Shown one piece after another: positions 28,408 through 36,927 of a stretch of DNA of 64,000 bases. Source of the DNA: Nocardioides sp. SYSU D00065 (lineage in GTDB: Bacteria; Actinomycetota; Actinomycetes; Propionibacteriales; Nocardioidaceae). The position numbers and the translations under genes are program-made. The notes under the pieces were generated by a model that ran no database searches, had not been told where the DNA came from, and saw nothing but the letters and a program-made list of their open reading frames with translations. The number at the start of each line of letters is the position of its first letter. The stretch's first letter is position 1. Location: assembly GCF_017916425.1 (NCBI RefSeq), contig NZ_JAFMSX010000005.1, forward strand, positions 205,447 to 269,446. The letters run 5' to 3'.

Positions 28408-29454
28408 TCACTGCGGCGCCAGCCACTCCAGGACCAGGCGCCCGACGCGCTCGAGCTGGGCACCCGACACGACCGACGGCACGTCGGCCGGCGAGTGGTA
28501 CGCCGCGTACGACGTGGAGCCGAGCCGCGCGGCCGGCAGCCCGTCGCGCACGAACGACCAGTGGTCGCTGCTACGCTGCTGCGTCTCGGCGACGACCGGG
28601 ATGCCCGCGCGGCGGGCCGCGGTCAGCAGGGAGCGCTGCGCCGGGTCGCCGTCCCCGGCTGAGGCGACCGGCACCCGGTCCCCCACGCCCACCCGGTCGA
28701 GCGACACCATCGCACGCAGGGCGCGGCGCTCCGGCGGCGTGAGGAGCGCGACGTAGCGTCGCGAGCCGTAGTGGTGGTCGTCGTCGCTCGGCCCTCGCGG
28801 CTCCTCCGCCCCGAAGGCCACGAACACGACGGGCAGGCGGGTGCGTGCCTGCGCGGCGGCCTCGGCGACCGCGAGCATCACCGCCACTCCGGAGGCGTTG
28901 TCCTCCGCGCCCGGGGCCCGCGCGACCGTGTCCAAGTGCGCTCCCACCACGAGGTGCGGGCGCGTGCGGTCGAAACCGGGCGTCGTGGCGACCAGGTTGT
29001 GCGAGCGCCCCGCAGCGACGGGGTCGCCCCACCAGGAGACGCCCGCGGGTACGTCGACCGGCTGCCGCTCGACCTCGTAGCCCATCGCCCGCAGCTCGCG
29101 GCTCACCCATGCGGCAGCGCGGGCGTAGGCAGGGCTCGTGGTCTCGCGCGGTCCGATGCGTCCGGCGAGGTGCTGCACGGCTCCGACCGCCGTGGCCCGA
29201 TTGAGGTCGTCGACCGACACCGGCGGGGGCGTCGGTGCCGGCTCGGGAGCGGTCGGGGACTCTCCCTCGACGCCGCGTTCCGACTCGGGCGGCGTGGACG
29301 GCTCGCTGGACCGGCCCCGCGTCGGTGACTCGTCCGGGCCGTCCGCCGGGCCGGCCGAGCACGAGGCGAGCAGGACGGCGGCAGCCAGGGACGCGGCGAC
29401 CGTCCCGCAGCGCACCAGACGACCATCGCGAGACCCGCCACCCGTGTCGGACAT
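28408..29454 (-). CDS. M28 family metallopeptidase lipoprotein
   Basis: A 348-residue exported zinc aminopeptidase. The signal peptide has lipobox 'LLASC'; a Pro/Ser/Glu-rich linker covers about 35-80; the M28 domain follows with ligands in 'VGAHLDTVARAPGAEDNASGVAVML' (His and bridging Asp), 'FGAEEPRG' (catalytic Glu) and 'AAYHSPADVPSV' (late His). Two Zn ions and release of N-terminal residues are expected. ATG at 29454 lies 7 nt after TACGGT (leaderless); longer starts are less likely. Confidence 0.9.
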   Translation of the reverse strand: MSDTGGGSRDGRLVRCGTVAASLAAAVLLASCSAGPADGPDESPTRGRSSEPSTPPESERGVEGESPTAPEPAPTPPPVSVDDLNRATAVGAVQHLAGRIGPRETTSPAYARAAAWVSRELRAMGYEVERQPVDVPAGVSWWGDPVAAGRSHNLVATTPGFDRTRPHLVVGAHLDTVARAPGAEDNASGVAVMLAVAEAAAQARTRLPVVFVAFGAEEPRGPSDDDHHYGSRRYVALLTPPERRALRAMVSLDRVGVGDRVPVASAGDGDPAQRSLLTAARRAGIPVVAETQQRSSDHWSFVRDGLPAARLGSTSYAAYHSPADVPSVVSGAQLERVGRLVLEWLAPQ

Positions 29455-29516
29455 GCAGGTCACCGTAGCCGCGGCACGCGGTCGGTGCCGCGGGTCGAGG
29501 ACGGACAATCGTCGCG

Positions 29517-31091
29517 TCAGCCGATGCCGAGCACGTTGGCCATGGTGGTCACGCCCGCGACGATGATGACGATCCCGATGAGGTCGAAGACGACCCCCGA
29601 GCGCAGCATGCGGGTGATGGGGACCAGGCCGGTGCCGTAGACGATCGCGTTGGGCGGCGTCGAGACCGGGAGCATGAAGCCGTACGAGGCGCCGAACACC
29701 GCCGCCAGGGCGGGGATCGCGGGGTTGACGTCCGCGGCGACGGCGAGCTGGATCGCGATCGGCGCCACGACGCCCACGCTCGCGGTGTTGCTCGTGGTCT
29801 CGCTGATGACCACGGCGATCACGGTCGCCAGGAGCGTGATCGACACCAGCGAGCTCACGCCGAGCAGGTCGCTGAGCGCGACCCCCATCGTCTCGGCGAG
29901 CCCGGTGGAGCCCAACAGGCCACCGAGCGCGATGCCGGAGCCGAACAGCACGATCGTGCCCCAGTCGATGCGTGCCGCGTCGTTCCAGGTGATGGTGAAC
30001 TGCCGGCGCGACCAGTCGATCGGCAGCAGGAAGAGCAGGCTCGCCCCGAGGATCGCGACGGCCCCCTCCTGCAGGTGCGCGGCCACGCTGTCGTAGAACG
30101 CGCCCTCGCCGCCCGTGGCGAGAGCGACGGCGCCGGGAAAGACCCAGAGGGCGACGGTGACGGCGAAGGCGATCAGGGTGTTGCGCCCGCCGCGCCCCAT
30201 CGGCCCCAGCTTACCTCGCTGCTGGCGGATGAACTCCTCGGCGCCCTCGATCCGCTTGGTCTCGGGCCGGTTCAGCCGCAGCAGGACCACGCACAGCGCG
30301 ACGAACATCAGTGCGACGACCGGGAACGCCAGGAGCATCCACGTGAAGAACGGAATCTCCTCCCCCGTCTCTTGGGTGATCAGCTCGCGGCCGATGAGGT
30401 TCGGCGGGCTGCCCACCGGGGTCAGCAGGCCGCCGACGCTGGCGCCGTACGCCACCATCAGCAGCAGTGCCGTGGAGAAGCGCAGCCGCCGTACGTCCTC
30501 GGGGTCCGTCTCCTCCTGCGACTGCGCGGACACCCGGCCAGCCAGGAAGCCGATGATGCCCATGGCGATCGGCATCAGCATCGCCGCGCTCGCGGTGTTG
30601 GACACGAACGCGCTCAGTCCGGCGCTGATGAGCCCGAACGCCACGACCACCCGCACCGTGGACGAGGCCACGCCGGGGATGCTGAGCACCCGGTAGGCGA
30701 AGCGCTGGTCGAGTCCGTGCTTGCGCATCGCCTCGGCCAGCACGAAGCCGCCGATGAAGACGAAGATCGTCGAGTTGCCGAAGAGCGCGAAGACCTCCTC
30801 GGCCGGCGCGACCCCGAGCAGCACGCACAGCCCCATCGCCAGCATGGCGGTGACCGGGATGGGGATCGCCTCGGTCATCCACCAGACGATGACCAGGCTG
30901 AGGATGCCCGCGAGCTTCTGCGCGGGGTCATCGAGCCCGGAGCAGAGCAGGTACACCAGGACGGCGGCCACCGGACCTGCCACCAGCCCGGACGTCCGCC
31001 GCAGTCGCTCGAAGCGCTGCTCGGCCGGGCTGAGCGTCTCGTCGACCTCGTCCAGGGTGCGGTACGTCGCCGGGCGAGCCTGGTCGGACAC
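29517..31091 (-). CDS. DASS (SLC13) family anion/dicarboxylate transporter
   Basis: A 524-residue membrane transporter with 11-13 hydrophobic segments. The two substrate/Na+-binding SNT motifs are present ('FVSNTASAAMLMP' and 'TTSNTASVGVVAP'), each paired with a hairpin proline loop ('TPVGSPPNLIG', 'STPPNAIVYG'), as in VcINDY. It likely imports dicarboxylates or sulfate with Na+. GTG start at 31089-31091 with AGGAGG 6 nt upstream. Downstream of it on the same strand is the M28 peptidase (62 bp). Confidence 0.92.
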   Translation of the reverse strand: MSDQARPATYRTLDEVDETLSPAEQRFERLRRTSGLVAGPVAAVLVYLLCSGLDDPAQKLAGILSLVIVWWMTEAIPIPVTAMLAMGLCVLLGVAPAEEVFALFGNSTIFVFIGGFVLAEAMRKHGLDQRFAYRVLSIPGVASSTVRVVVAFGLISAGLSAFVSNTASAAMLMPIAMGIIGFLAGRVSAQSQEETDPEDVRRLRFSTALLLMVAYGASVGGLLTPVGSPPNLIGRELITQETGEEIPFFTWMLLAFPVVALMFVALCVVLLRLNRPETKRIEGAEEFIRQQRGKLGPMGRGGRNTLIAFAVTVALWVFPGAVALATGGEGAFYDSVAAHLQEGAVAILGASLLFLLPIDWSRRQFTITWNDAARIDWGTIVLFGSGIALGGLLGSTGLAETMGVALSDLLGVSSLVSITLLATVIAVVISETTSNTASVGVVAPIAIQLAVAADVNPAIPALAAVFGASYGFMLPVSTPPNAIVYGTGLVPITRMLRSGVVFDLIGIVIIVAGVTTMANVLGIG

Positions 31092-31171
31092 GAACGCCTC
31101 CTGGGGTCGGGGATCCTCGACCCTAGCGAGCAGCGCGCGTTCCCGGCCAGACCCGACCGGCGCAGCGGACG

Positions 31172-32653
31172 TCAGTCCAAGTAGTCGCGCAGGACCTGCG
31201 AACGGCTCGGGTGGCGCAGCTTGGACATCGTCTTGGACTCGATCTGGCGGATCCGCTCGCGCGTCACGCCGTAGACCTTGCCGATCTCGTCGAGCGTCTT
31301 CGGCTGGCCGTCGGTGAGGCCGAAGCGCATCGACACCACGCCGGCCTCGCGCTCGGACAGGGTGTCGAGCACCGCGTGCAGCTGCTCCTGCAGCAGCGTG
31401 AACGAGACCGCGTCGGCCGGGACGATGGCTTCGGAGTCCTCGATCAGGTCGCCGAACTCCGAGTCCCCGTCCTCGCCCAGCGGGGTGTGCAGCGAGATGG
31501 GCTCACGTCCGTACTTCTGGACCTCGATGACCTTCTCCGGGGTCATGTCGAGCTCCTTGGCCAGCTCCTCCGGAGTGGGCTCGCGGCCCAGGTCCTGCAG
31601 CATCTGGCGCTGCACGCGGGCGAGCTTGTTGATGACCTCGACCATGTGCACCGGGATGCGGATGGTGCGCGCCTGGTCGGCCATGGCGCGGGTGATCGCC
31701 TGCCGGATCCACCACGTGGCGTACGTCGAGAACTTGTAGCCCTTGGTGTAGTCGAACTTCTCGACCGCGCGGATCAGGCCGAGGTTGCCCTCCTGGATGA
31801 GGTCGAGGAAGAGCATGCCGCGACCGGTGTAGCGCTTGGCCAGCGAGACCACGAGGCGCAGGTTGGCCTCGAGGAGGTGGTTCTTGGCGCGCCGCCCGTC
31901 CTCGGCGATCCACTCGTACTCCTCGAGCATCTTCGGGCTGATCCGACCGCCCTTGGCCAGCTTCTCCTCCGAGAACAGGCCGGCCTCGATGCGCTTGGCG
32001 AGCTCGACCTCCATCTCGGCGTTGAGGAGGGGGACCTTGCCGATCTGCTTGAGGTAGTCCTTGACCGGGTCGGCGGTGGCGCCGGCCACCATGACCTGCT
32101 GCTCGGGCTCGTCGGTCTCGTCGGCCGCGGAGACGGTGAAGGCCTGCTTCTCGTCCTCCTTGATCGTCGGGTCGGCGGCGACGTCCTTCTCGAACTCCTC
32201 GTCGGGGATGTCCGGCAGGACCTTCTTGCCGTCCGGGCCGACCACCGGCGCCTCGACGACGCCGAGGTCCACGACCTCGTCGCCGGCCGCCTCGCCGGTC
32301 GCGGCGACGGCCTTGGCGGCCGTCTTCTTCGCCGGGGCGGCCTTGGTCGCAGCGGCCTTCGCGGGCGCCTTCTTGGCCGGCGCCTTCTTGGCGGCGGCCG
32401 AGGTCGCCGAGCGCTTGCTGGTCGCGGCGACCGCGCGCAGGCTGGTCGCGTCGACCTGCACCGAGATCCCGAGGCCGCTCAGGTGCACCAGCAGGGCCTT
32501 GAGGTGCTTGGGCTCGACACCGGCCTCGTCACTGGCGCGGCGTACGTCCTCTGGCGACACCATGCCGGTGGGCGTGCCACCGGCGACCAGGGCAGCGATG
32601 GAGGGGTGCGACAGCACCTCTGCGGGAAGCAACTTGCGTGCGTGTGAGGACAC
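31172..32653 (-). CDS. sigA: primary RNA polymerase sigma factor (SigA/HrdB)
   Basis: A 493-residue group-1 sigma-70. After an N-terminal region 1.1-like part there is an Ala/Lys-rich low-complexity stretch (about 85-120, '[19 protein letters not shown]'), then region 1.2 ('[19 protein letters not shown]'), region 2 ('[20 protein letters not shown]', '[14 protein letters not shown]'), region 3 and region 4 ('[20 protein letters not shown]'). It directs housekeeping transcription. Starts: GTG 32659 and GTG 32653 are two codons apart; 32653 has GAGAGG 5 nt upstream and is preferred. The Lys/Ala stretch also occurs in Streptomyces HrdB. Confidence 0.96.
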   Translation of the reverse strand: MSSHARKLLPAEVLSHPSIAALVAGGTPTGMVSPEDVRRASDEAGVEPKHLKALLVHLSGLGISVQVDATSLRAVAATSKRSATSAAAKKAPAKKAPAKAAATKAAPAKKTAAKAVAATGEAAGDEVVDLGVVEAPVVGPDGKKVLPDIPDEEFEKDVAADPTIKEDEKQAFTVSAADETDEPEQQVMVAGATADPVKDYLKQIGKVPLLNAEMEVELAKRIEAGLFSEEKLAKGGRISPKMLEEYEWIAEDGRRAKNHLLEANLRLVVSLAKRYTGRGMLFLDLIQEGNLGLIRAVEKFDYTKGYKFSTYATWWIRQAITRAMADQARTIRIPVHMVEVINKLARVQRQMLQDLGREPTPEELAKELDMTPEKVIEVQKYGREPISLHTPLGEDGDSEFGDLIEDSEAIVPADAVSFTLLQEQLHAVLDTLSEREAGVVSMRFGLTDGQPKTLDEIGKVYGVTRERIRQIESKTMSKLRHPSRSQVLRDYLD

Positions 32654-32770
32654 GAACACCTCTCGTCGAACAACTTCGGGGCGCGGCGAGGCCCGGTGAC
32701 GTCAAGAGCCGCATCGTCATTCTGCCACGGCCCCCGGCATGGGCGGGCATCGACCGGCCGACGGCGCGGC

Positions 32771-33346
32771 TCAGGACTGCTCGGCCGCCTTGGCCTTCTT
32801 GGCCTTCTTGGCCTTCTTGAAGTCCCGGACCTTCTGGAGCGAGTCGGCGTCGACGACGTCAGCCACCGAGCGGTGTCCGTCGAGGGCGTAGTCCCCCACG
32901 ACCGCCTCCCAGCCCAGGGGTCGTACGCCGAGCTGCTTGGCCAGCAGCGCCACGAAGATCTGTGCCTTCTGCTTGCCGAAGCCCGGCAGCGCCATCACCC
33001 GCTTCAGCAGGTCCTTGCCGTCCTCCGCCTCGGTCCACAGCCGCGCGGCGTCCCCGCCGTACGTGTCCTCCACGATGCGGGCCAGCTCCTGGAGTCGAGC
33101 CGCCATCGAGCCGGGGAACCGGTGGATCGCCGGCGGCGTGGATGCCATGGCCGCGAACTCCTCGGGATCCGCGGCCGCGATGCTTCCGGGCTCGAGCGTG
33201 CCGAACCTCTCCAGCACCTTGGCCGGGCCCCGGAACGCGTGCTCCATGGGGTACTGCTGATCGAGCATCATCGCGCAGACGAGAGCAAACGGTGACTCAT
33301 CGAGGATCCTGTCCGCCTTGGGGATGCCCGTGATGTTGAAGCCCAT
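32771..33346 (-). CDS. HhH-GPD family base-excision repair-like protein
   Basis: A 191-residue small HhH-GPD-type protein, often misannotated as HesB. It has the N-terminal 'MGFNITG...ADRILDESPFALVCAMMLDQQYPMEHAFRGP' block, the helix-hairpin-helix 'LPGFGKQKAQIFVALLAKQLG' (about 122-142), and a Lys-rich tail. The final Gly-Pro-Asp part is short, so glycosylase activity is uncertain. AAGGAG lies 9 nt before the ATG at 33346. Its first ~31 codons have two diverged, truncated relatives upstream (33727-33828 and 34245-34346), so the present 5' end appears to have been supplied by inserted DNA. Confidence 0.85.
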   Translation of the reverse strand: MGFNITGIPKADRILDESPFALVCAMMLDQQYPMEHAFRGPAKVLERFGTLEPGSIAAADPEEFAAMASTPPAIHRFPGSMAARLQELARIVEDTYGGDAARLWTEAEDGKDLLKRVMALPGFGKQKAQIFVALLAKQLGVRPLGWEAVVGDYALDGHRSVADVVDADSLQKVRDFKKAKKAKKAKAAEQS

Positions 33347-33365
33347 TAGCGCACGCTCCTTGCTC

Positions 33366-33724
33366 TCAGCCGTCGTGGCTACCGATATATCGCGCGATGG
33401 CCGTCTGCCAATCGCCTTGGTCCAGAACCTCGAGTTCAGGGCCGGGCTCCACGGTCTCCAGCCGAGCCTTGACCGTCGCGACCCGCGAGATCGTGGACGC
33501 ACGTGTTCCCTTGACCACGCCCTTGCCCAAGCGCGTCAGACGATATCCACCGGCACTCTTCTCGATGACCCCGCGCCCGCCAACCGACTGAGTGCAGGTC
33601 CAACAAGCTCGAATGGGGGAACGTCGTGGTTGCAGGCATCTATGTCAGCCAGCAGACGGTCAAGGGAACCTCCACCCATTGCGACGGCAGTCAGAACAAC
33701 GGCGTCATAGCCAGTCCACTCCAT
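33366..33724 (-). pseudogene. frameshifted small winged-helix-like gene
   Basis: Frame 1 reads from ATG 33724 for about 51 codons ('MEWTGYDAVVLTAVAMGGG... LSRLAGAG') and then runs to an early TGA near 33536. A good continuation ('VIEKSAGGYRLTRLGKGVVKGT...', 67 codons, TGA at 33366) starts in another frame at a run of four Gs (33572-33569). One missing G would join them into a ~119-residue protein with a predicted winged-helix look ('GYRLTRLGK' wing). The family is not recognised. It stands 2 nt after the stop of the truncated HhH copy and 19 nt before the intact HhH ATG. It may be a decayed gene or a sequencing error. Confidence 0.6.
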
Positions 33725-33726
33725 GG

Positions 33727-33828
33727 TTAACGACTCTGCTGGTCGAGCATCATCGCTGCTAGGAGTGCGAACGGCGAGTCGTCCAGCACCTTGTCGGCTG
33801 CCGGGTCACCGGTGATGTGGAAGCCCAT
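33727..33828 (-). pseudogene. truncated 5' copy 2 of the HhH-GPD gene
   Basis: An open frame of 33 codons encodes 'MGFHITGDPAADKVLDDS' and 'PFALLAAMMLDQQSR' before TAA. It matches the first ~31 codons of the HhH-GPD gene at 32771-33346, then ends three codons after the shared 'MLDQ'. CAAGAT lies 6 nt before the ATG, so it still has a leaderless promoter and could express a 33-residue peptide. Confidence 0.8.
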
Positions 33829-33872
33829 GCCTTCATCTTGCCGCAGATCACAGGGCACTACGCTCCGGTCCC

Positions 33873-34223
33873 GTGTGGATCGATGAGCAGGGTGTTGCGC
33901 ACACGGTCGCTCTTCCTGAACCGACCGATGTCATGTCCGACGAGTTCAGAGCAAGCCTGGACGCCATCCTCGCGGCCGATCGCGAAGCACTTCTGCTGAT
34001 CCTGGAGCGAGCAGAAGAGAGCGTCTTCGAGGAAGACCTGGCAGCACTTGCCGACCCAGAGAAGAGAGCGGTGTTCGAGGCACTGACACCACCGACGGCT
34101 CTGCTCGATACCGCACTCGACAGTCCTGAGGCGCTGGCTGCAACGATCGAGGACACCGATTTGCGATGGCGCTTGGACGTGGTCCTCGCCCTCGGCGACT
34201 ACATCGACCGACACACGACCTGA
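33873..34223 (+). CDS. hypothetical protein, possible cassette cargo
   Basis: A 116-residue acidic, largely helical protein ('[27 protein letters not shown]...') with no signal peptide, membrane segment or recognised motif. It reads opposite to its neighbours, between truncated HhH copies 2 and 3. GTG start at 33873 follows TACGCT by 8 nt. Codon third positions are visibly less GC-biased than those of neighbouring genes (frequent GCA, GAA, CTT, CCT), which suggests transfer. No function is proposed. Confidence 0.7.
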   Translation: MWIDEQGVAHTVALPEPTDVMSDEFRASLDAILAADREALLLILERAEESVFEEDLAALADPEKRAVFEALTPPTALLDTALDSPEALAATIEDTDLRWRLDVVLALGDYIDRHTT

Positions 34224-34244
34224 GAGCGCGCCGCCTGTTAATGG

Positions 34245-34346
34245 CTATCGAATGCGCTGGTCCAGCATCATGCCGACCAGCAGGGCGAACGGCGAGTCGT
34301 CGAGAACCTTGTCTGCGGCGGGGTCGCCGGTGATCTGGAAGCCCAT
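34245..34346 (-). pseudogene. truncated 5' copy 3 of the HhH-GPD gene
   Basis: Another 33-codon frame, 'MGFQITGDPAADKVLDDS' and 'PFALLVGMMLDQRIR' then TAG. About 80% of bases match copy 2 and most differences are synonymous (28 of 33 residues identical). CAGGAT lies 6 nt before its ATG. It sits 68 bp downstream of the universal stress gene and is probably the original chromosomal 5' end of the HhH-GPD gene. Confidence 0.8.
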
Positions 34347-34414
34347 GGGCCCATCCTGCCCGACGCTCCGGGCGACGCCGTCCGCGTCGGCACCCGCCGG
34401 CGCGGAGCCGGTGC

Positions 34415-34816
34415 CTACTGGGCCTTGACCGCCAGGACCGGGCAGGGGGCGTCGAGCAGAACGCGCTGGGCGTTGCTGCCGAGGATCAGCTTGCCGACGG
34501 GCGAGCGGCGGCGCAAGCCGATGACGAGCAGCTCGGCGTTGTTGGCCTCGGCGATGCTGATGAGGTCCTCGGCGGGCTCGAAGCCGCGCACGAGCTGGCG
34601 GATCTCGTGCTCGACCCCGGACTCCTCCAGGGTGGTCCGGATGGCACCGAGCTCGTCCTCGGCGGCGCGAGCCTTGGGACCGTCGAACTCCTGTCCGCCC
34701 CTGTGCGAGTTCACCACGACCAGCTTGCTGCCCCGCAGCTTGGCCTCGCTGATGCCGGCGCTCAGGGCGGCTTCGCCCTCCGGCTTGGGGACGTATCCGA
34801 CGACGACGGTGCCCAT
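34415..34816 (-). CDS. universal stress protein (UspA family)
   Basis: A 133-residue single-domain Usp. 'VVVGYVPKPEGEAALSAGISEA' forms the first strand and helix, and the C terminus holds 'LVIGLRRRSPVGKLILGSNAQRVLLDAPCPVLAV', which contains the ATP-binding G-2x-G-9x-G(S/T)-type loop in a slightly altered form. Cytoplasmic; ATP-binding regulators of stress survival. ATG at 34816 with GAGGAG 6 nt upstream. Followed by truncated HhH copy 3. Confidence 0.9.
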   Translation of the reverse strand: MGTVVVGYVPKPEGEAALSAGISEAKLRGSKLVVVNSHRGGQEFDGPKARAAEDELGAIRTTLEESGVEHEIRQLVRGFEPAEDLISIAEANNAELLVIGLRRRSPVGKLILGSNAQRVLLDAPCPVLAVKAQ

Positions 34817-34940
34817 GGTGTCTCCTCTCGGGGCCCACAGCGCCTCGCCGTCGGCCTGTGGGCACCGTAACGGAAACCGGCTGGCTTGGGCACCTGTGGA
34901 CGGGCGCCATGGACCGGTGCCCCTACTGCAGGGTGGGCAG

Positions 34941-35387
34941 GTGGCATTCCACCCGGCGCTCCAGGCGCCCATCGACCGACACACGCACCTCGCGCTGCGC
35001 GCCGCCACGCTCGAGCTGGTCGAGGGCGAGTCGAGACGCCACTTCCCCGTCGCCGTGCACGCGGGTGCCCCCGGGCTGGGGCTACGGCACGTCGACGACC
35101 CGCCCCTCGGCGACGCCGGCGTCCGCGCAGACGTCGTCTCGGCCCTGCTGCGGCGCGCGAGTGGGTTGACGACGCGTCCGCTGCTGTGGCTGACCCGGCC
35201 CGGCGAGCTCAGCCCCCACGACGACGACCTGCGGTGGCTCGGTCCCGCCACCTGGGCATGTGCCTCGCTCGGCGCCCCCGTGGGTCTCGTGGTGGTCACG
35301 CGGCGCGGCTGGTTCGACCCGGTCAGCGACGTGCGCCGCGAGTGGCGACGACTGCGTCGCCGCTCGGCGGGGCCGGCCGGCTCCTAG
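34941..35387 (+). CDS. hypothetical protein
   Basis: A 148-residue soluble protein, Leu/Arg-rich, with no recognised domain. Features: 'RHTHLALRAATLELVEGESRRHFPVAVHAG' near the N terminus, 'RPLLWLTRPGELSPHDDDLRWLGPATWACASLGAP' in the middle, and a basic C terminus 'VRREWRRLRRRSA'. GTG at 34941 is chosen because AGGGTGG lies about 5 nt upstream; GTG at 34917 is an in-frame alternative. It converges on the glutamate-cysteine ligase-like gene (4 bp between stops). Confidence 0.7.
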   Translation: MAFHPALQAPIDRHTHLALRAATLELVEGESRRHFPVAVHAGAPGLGLRHVDDPPLGDAGVRADVVSALLRRASGLTTRPLLWLTRPGELSPHDDDLRWLGPATWACASLGAPVGLVVVTRRGWFDPVSDVRREWRRLRRRSAGPAGS

Positions 35388-35391
35388 CGCC

Positions 35392-36855
35392 TCAGTCCCA
35401 GAGGTGCACCGGCTCGTTGCTGTGCATGCGGTCGCGGTAGTCCAGCAGGGTCGCGCGCAGAGCGTCGTAGCGGTCGGCGCTGCCGCGCTCGCGGACGCGC
35501 TCGACGAACCACCCGGCGCCGCTGGCCTCCCGCTGGCAGCGCTGCTCGATGATGCCGAGGTAGCGGTCGCTCTCCTCGGCCGGGACGCCCCACGCGTCGA
35601 GGCCCGCCTGTGCCATCGGCAGCAGCCGGCGCAGCACCAGCTCCGTCGCCCGGACCTGGCCGAGTCCGGGCCAGTAGACCTGCGCGTCGACCCCCAGCTG
35701 CGCCGCGACGTGGAAGTTCTCCTCCGCCGCCGAGAACGACATCTGCGACCACAGCGGCCGCTCGCTGTCGACGAGGTAGCGGATGAGGCCGAACCACAGC
35801 GCCGCGTTGGCGATCGTGTCGGCCACGGTCGGGCCGGCGGCGAGCAGCCGGTTCTCCACCCGCAGGTGCGGCATGTCGTCGGCGATGTCGTAGACCGGGC
35901 GGTTCCAGCGATAGATCGTGCCGTTGTGCAGCTTGAGCTCGTGCAGCGCTGGCGTGCCGTCGGACTCCAGCACGTCGAGCGGGTCCTCCTCGTCGGTGAC
36001 CGGCAGGAGTGCGGGGAAGTAGCGCACGTTCTCCTCGAAGAGGTCGAACACAGAGGTGATCCACCGCTCGCCGAACCAGACCCGCGGGCGAACCCCCTGC
36101 GCCTTGAGCTCCTCGCTGCGGGTGTCGGTCGCCTGCTCGAACAGCGGGATCCGCGTCTCGCGCCACAGCTCCTTGCCGAGCAGGTAGGGCGAGTTGGCCG
36201 ACACAGCGAGCTGGACCCCGGCGATGGCCTGAGCGGCGTTCCAGTAGGCAGCGAACTGGTCGGGCGAGGTCTGCACGTGGAACTGCGTGCTCGTGCATGC
36301 CGCCTCCGGGACGATGGAGTCGGCCCTCGTGGTGAGCCGCTCGCGTCCGGAGATGGAGATGGTGATGTCCTCGCCGCGGGCGGCGAGGATCTGCTCGGAC
36401 AGCAGCTTGTAGCGCGGGTTGGAGCTGAGCGACTCGGGGGTCATGTGGCCCTCGGCGAGGGTCGGCAGGATCCCGATCATCACCTGGTGGGCGCCGACCT
36501 TCGCAGCCTTCTCCTCGGCGTCGTTGAGCGAGCGACGCAGGCTCTCCTCAAAGGTCGTCAGCGCGCCCTCGCGGAGCTTGGCGGGCGCCAGGTTGATCTC
36601 GATGTTGAACTGGCCCAGCTCGGTCTGGAAGTCCGGGTCGGCGATCGCCTCCAGCACCTCGGCGTTCTTCAGCGCCGGGTCGCCCACCTCGTCGATGAGG
36701 TTGAGCTCCATCTCGAGCCCCGTCATCGGGTCGTCGGTGTCGAAGCGCGCCTCGCGCAGCATGCGGGCGAAGACGTCGAGGTTGCGCCGTACCTTCTCCC
36801 GGTGCCGCGTCCGGTCGGCCCGGCTGAACTCCTGGTGCGCGACCTCTTCTCCCAT
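35392..36855 (-). CDS. glutamate-cysteine ligase-like (GCS2-type) protein
   Basis: A 487-residue ATP-dependent carboxylate-amine ligase-like protein. 'DDPMTGLEMELNLID' (acidic Mg/ATP loop near residue 42-56), 'LGQFNIEINLAP', 'CTSTQFHVQT', and 'YRWNRPVYDIADDMPHLRVENRLLAAGPTVAD' match actinobacterial proteins annotated as glutamate-cysteine ligase. Nocardioides-type bacteria use mycothiol, so glutathione synthesis is uncertain and another peptide-like product is possible. ATG at 36855; TAGGGT 6 nt upstream indicates a leaderless mRNA. Confidence 0.85.
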   Translation of the reverse strand: MGEEVAHQEFSRADRTRHREKVRRNLDVFARMLREARFDTDDPMTGLEMELNLIDEVGDPALKNAEVLEAIADPDFQTELGQFNIEINLAPAKLREGALTTFEESLRRSLNDAEEKAAKVGAHQVMIGILPTLAEGHMTPESLSSNPRYKLLSEQILAARGEDITISISGRERLTTRADSIVPEAACTSTQFHVQTSPDQFAAYWNAAQAIAGVQLAVSANSPYLLGKELWRETRIPLFEQATDTRSEELKAQGVRPRVWFGERWITSVFDLFEENVRYFPALLPVTDEEDPLDVLESDGTPALHELKLHNGTIYRWNRPVYDIADDMPHLRVENRLLAAGPTVADTIANAALWFGLIRYLVDSERPLWSQMSFSAAEENFHVAAQLGVDAQVYWPGLGQVRATELVLRRLLPMAQAGLDAWGVPAEESDRYLGIIEQRCQREASGAGWFVERVRERGSADRYDALRATLLDYRDRMHSNEPVHLWD

Positions 36856-36927
36856 GGCCGCACCCTAGTCACGGCCGAGCCCTCGCGGGAACCGCCCGGA
36901 CGGCTGGTCTTCACGGCCGCACCCGGC

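Noticed and set aside
33242..34346. Simple recent tandem duplication of the HhH-GPD 5' end
   Set aside because: Copies differ by about 20% with mostly synonymous changes and have unrelated sequence between them, which does not fit a recent local duplication.
35392..36855. Proof of glutathione synthesis
   Set aside because: The protein is GCS2-like, but no glutathione synthetase is adjacent and actinobacteria of this type use mycothiol; substrate left open.
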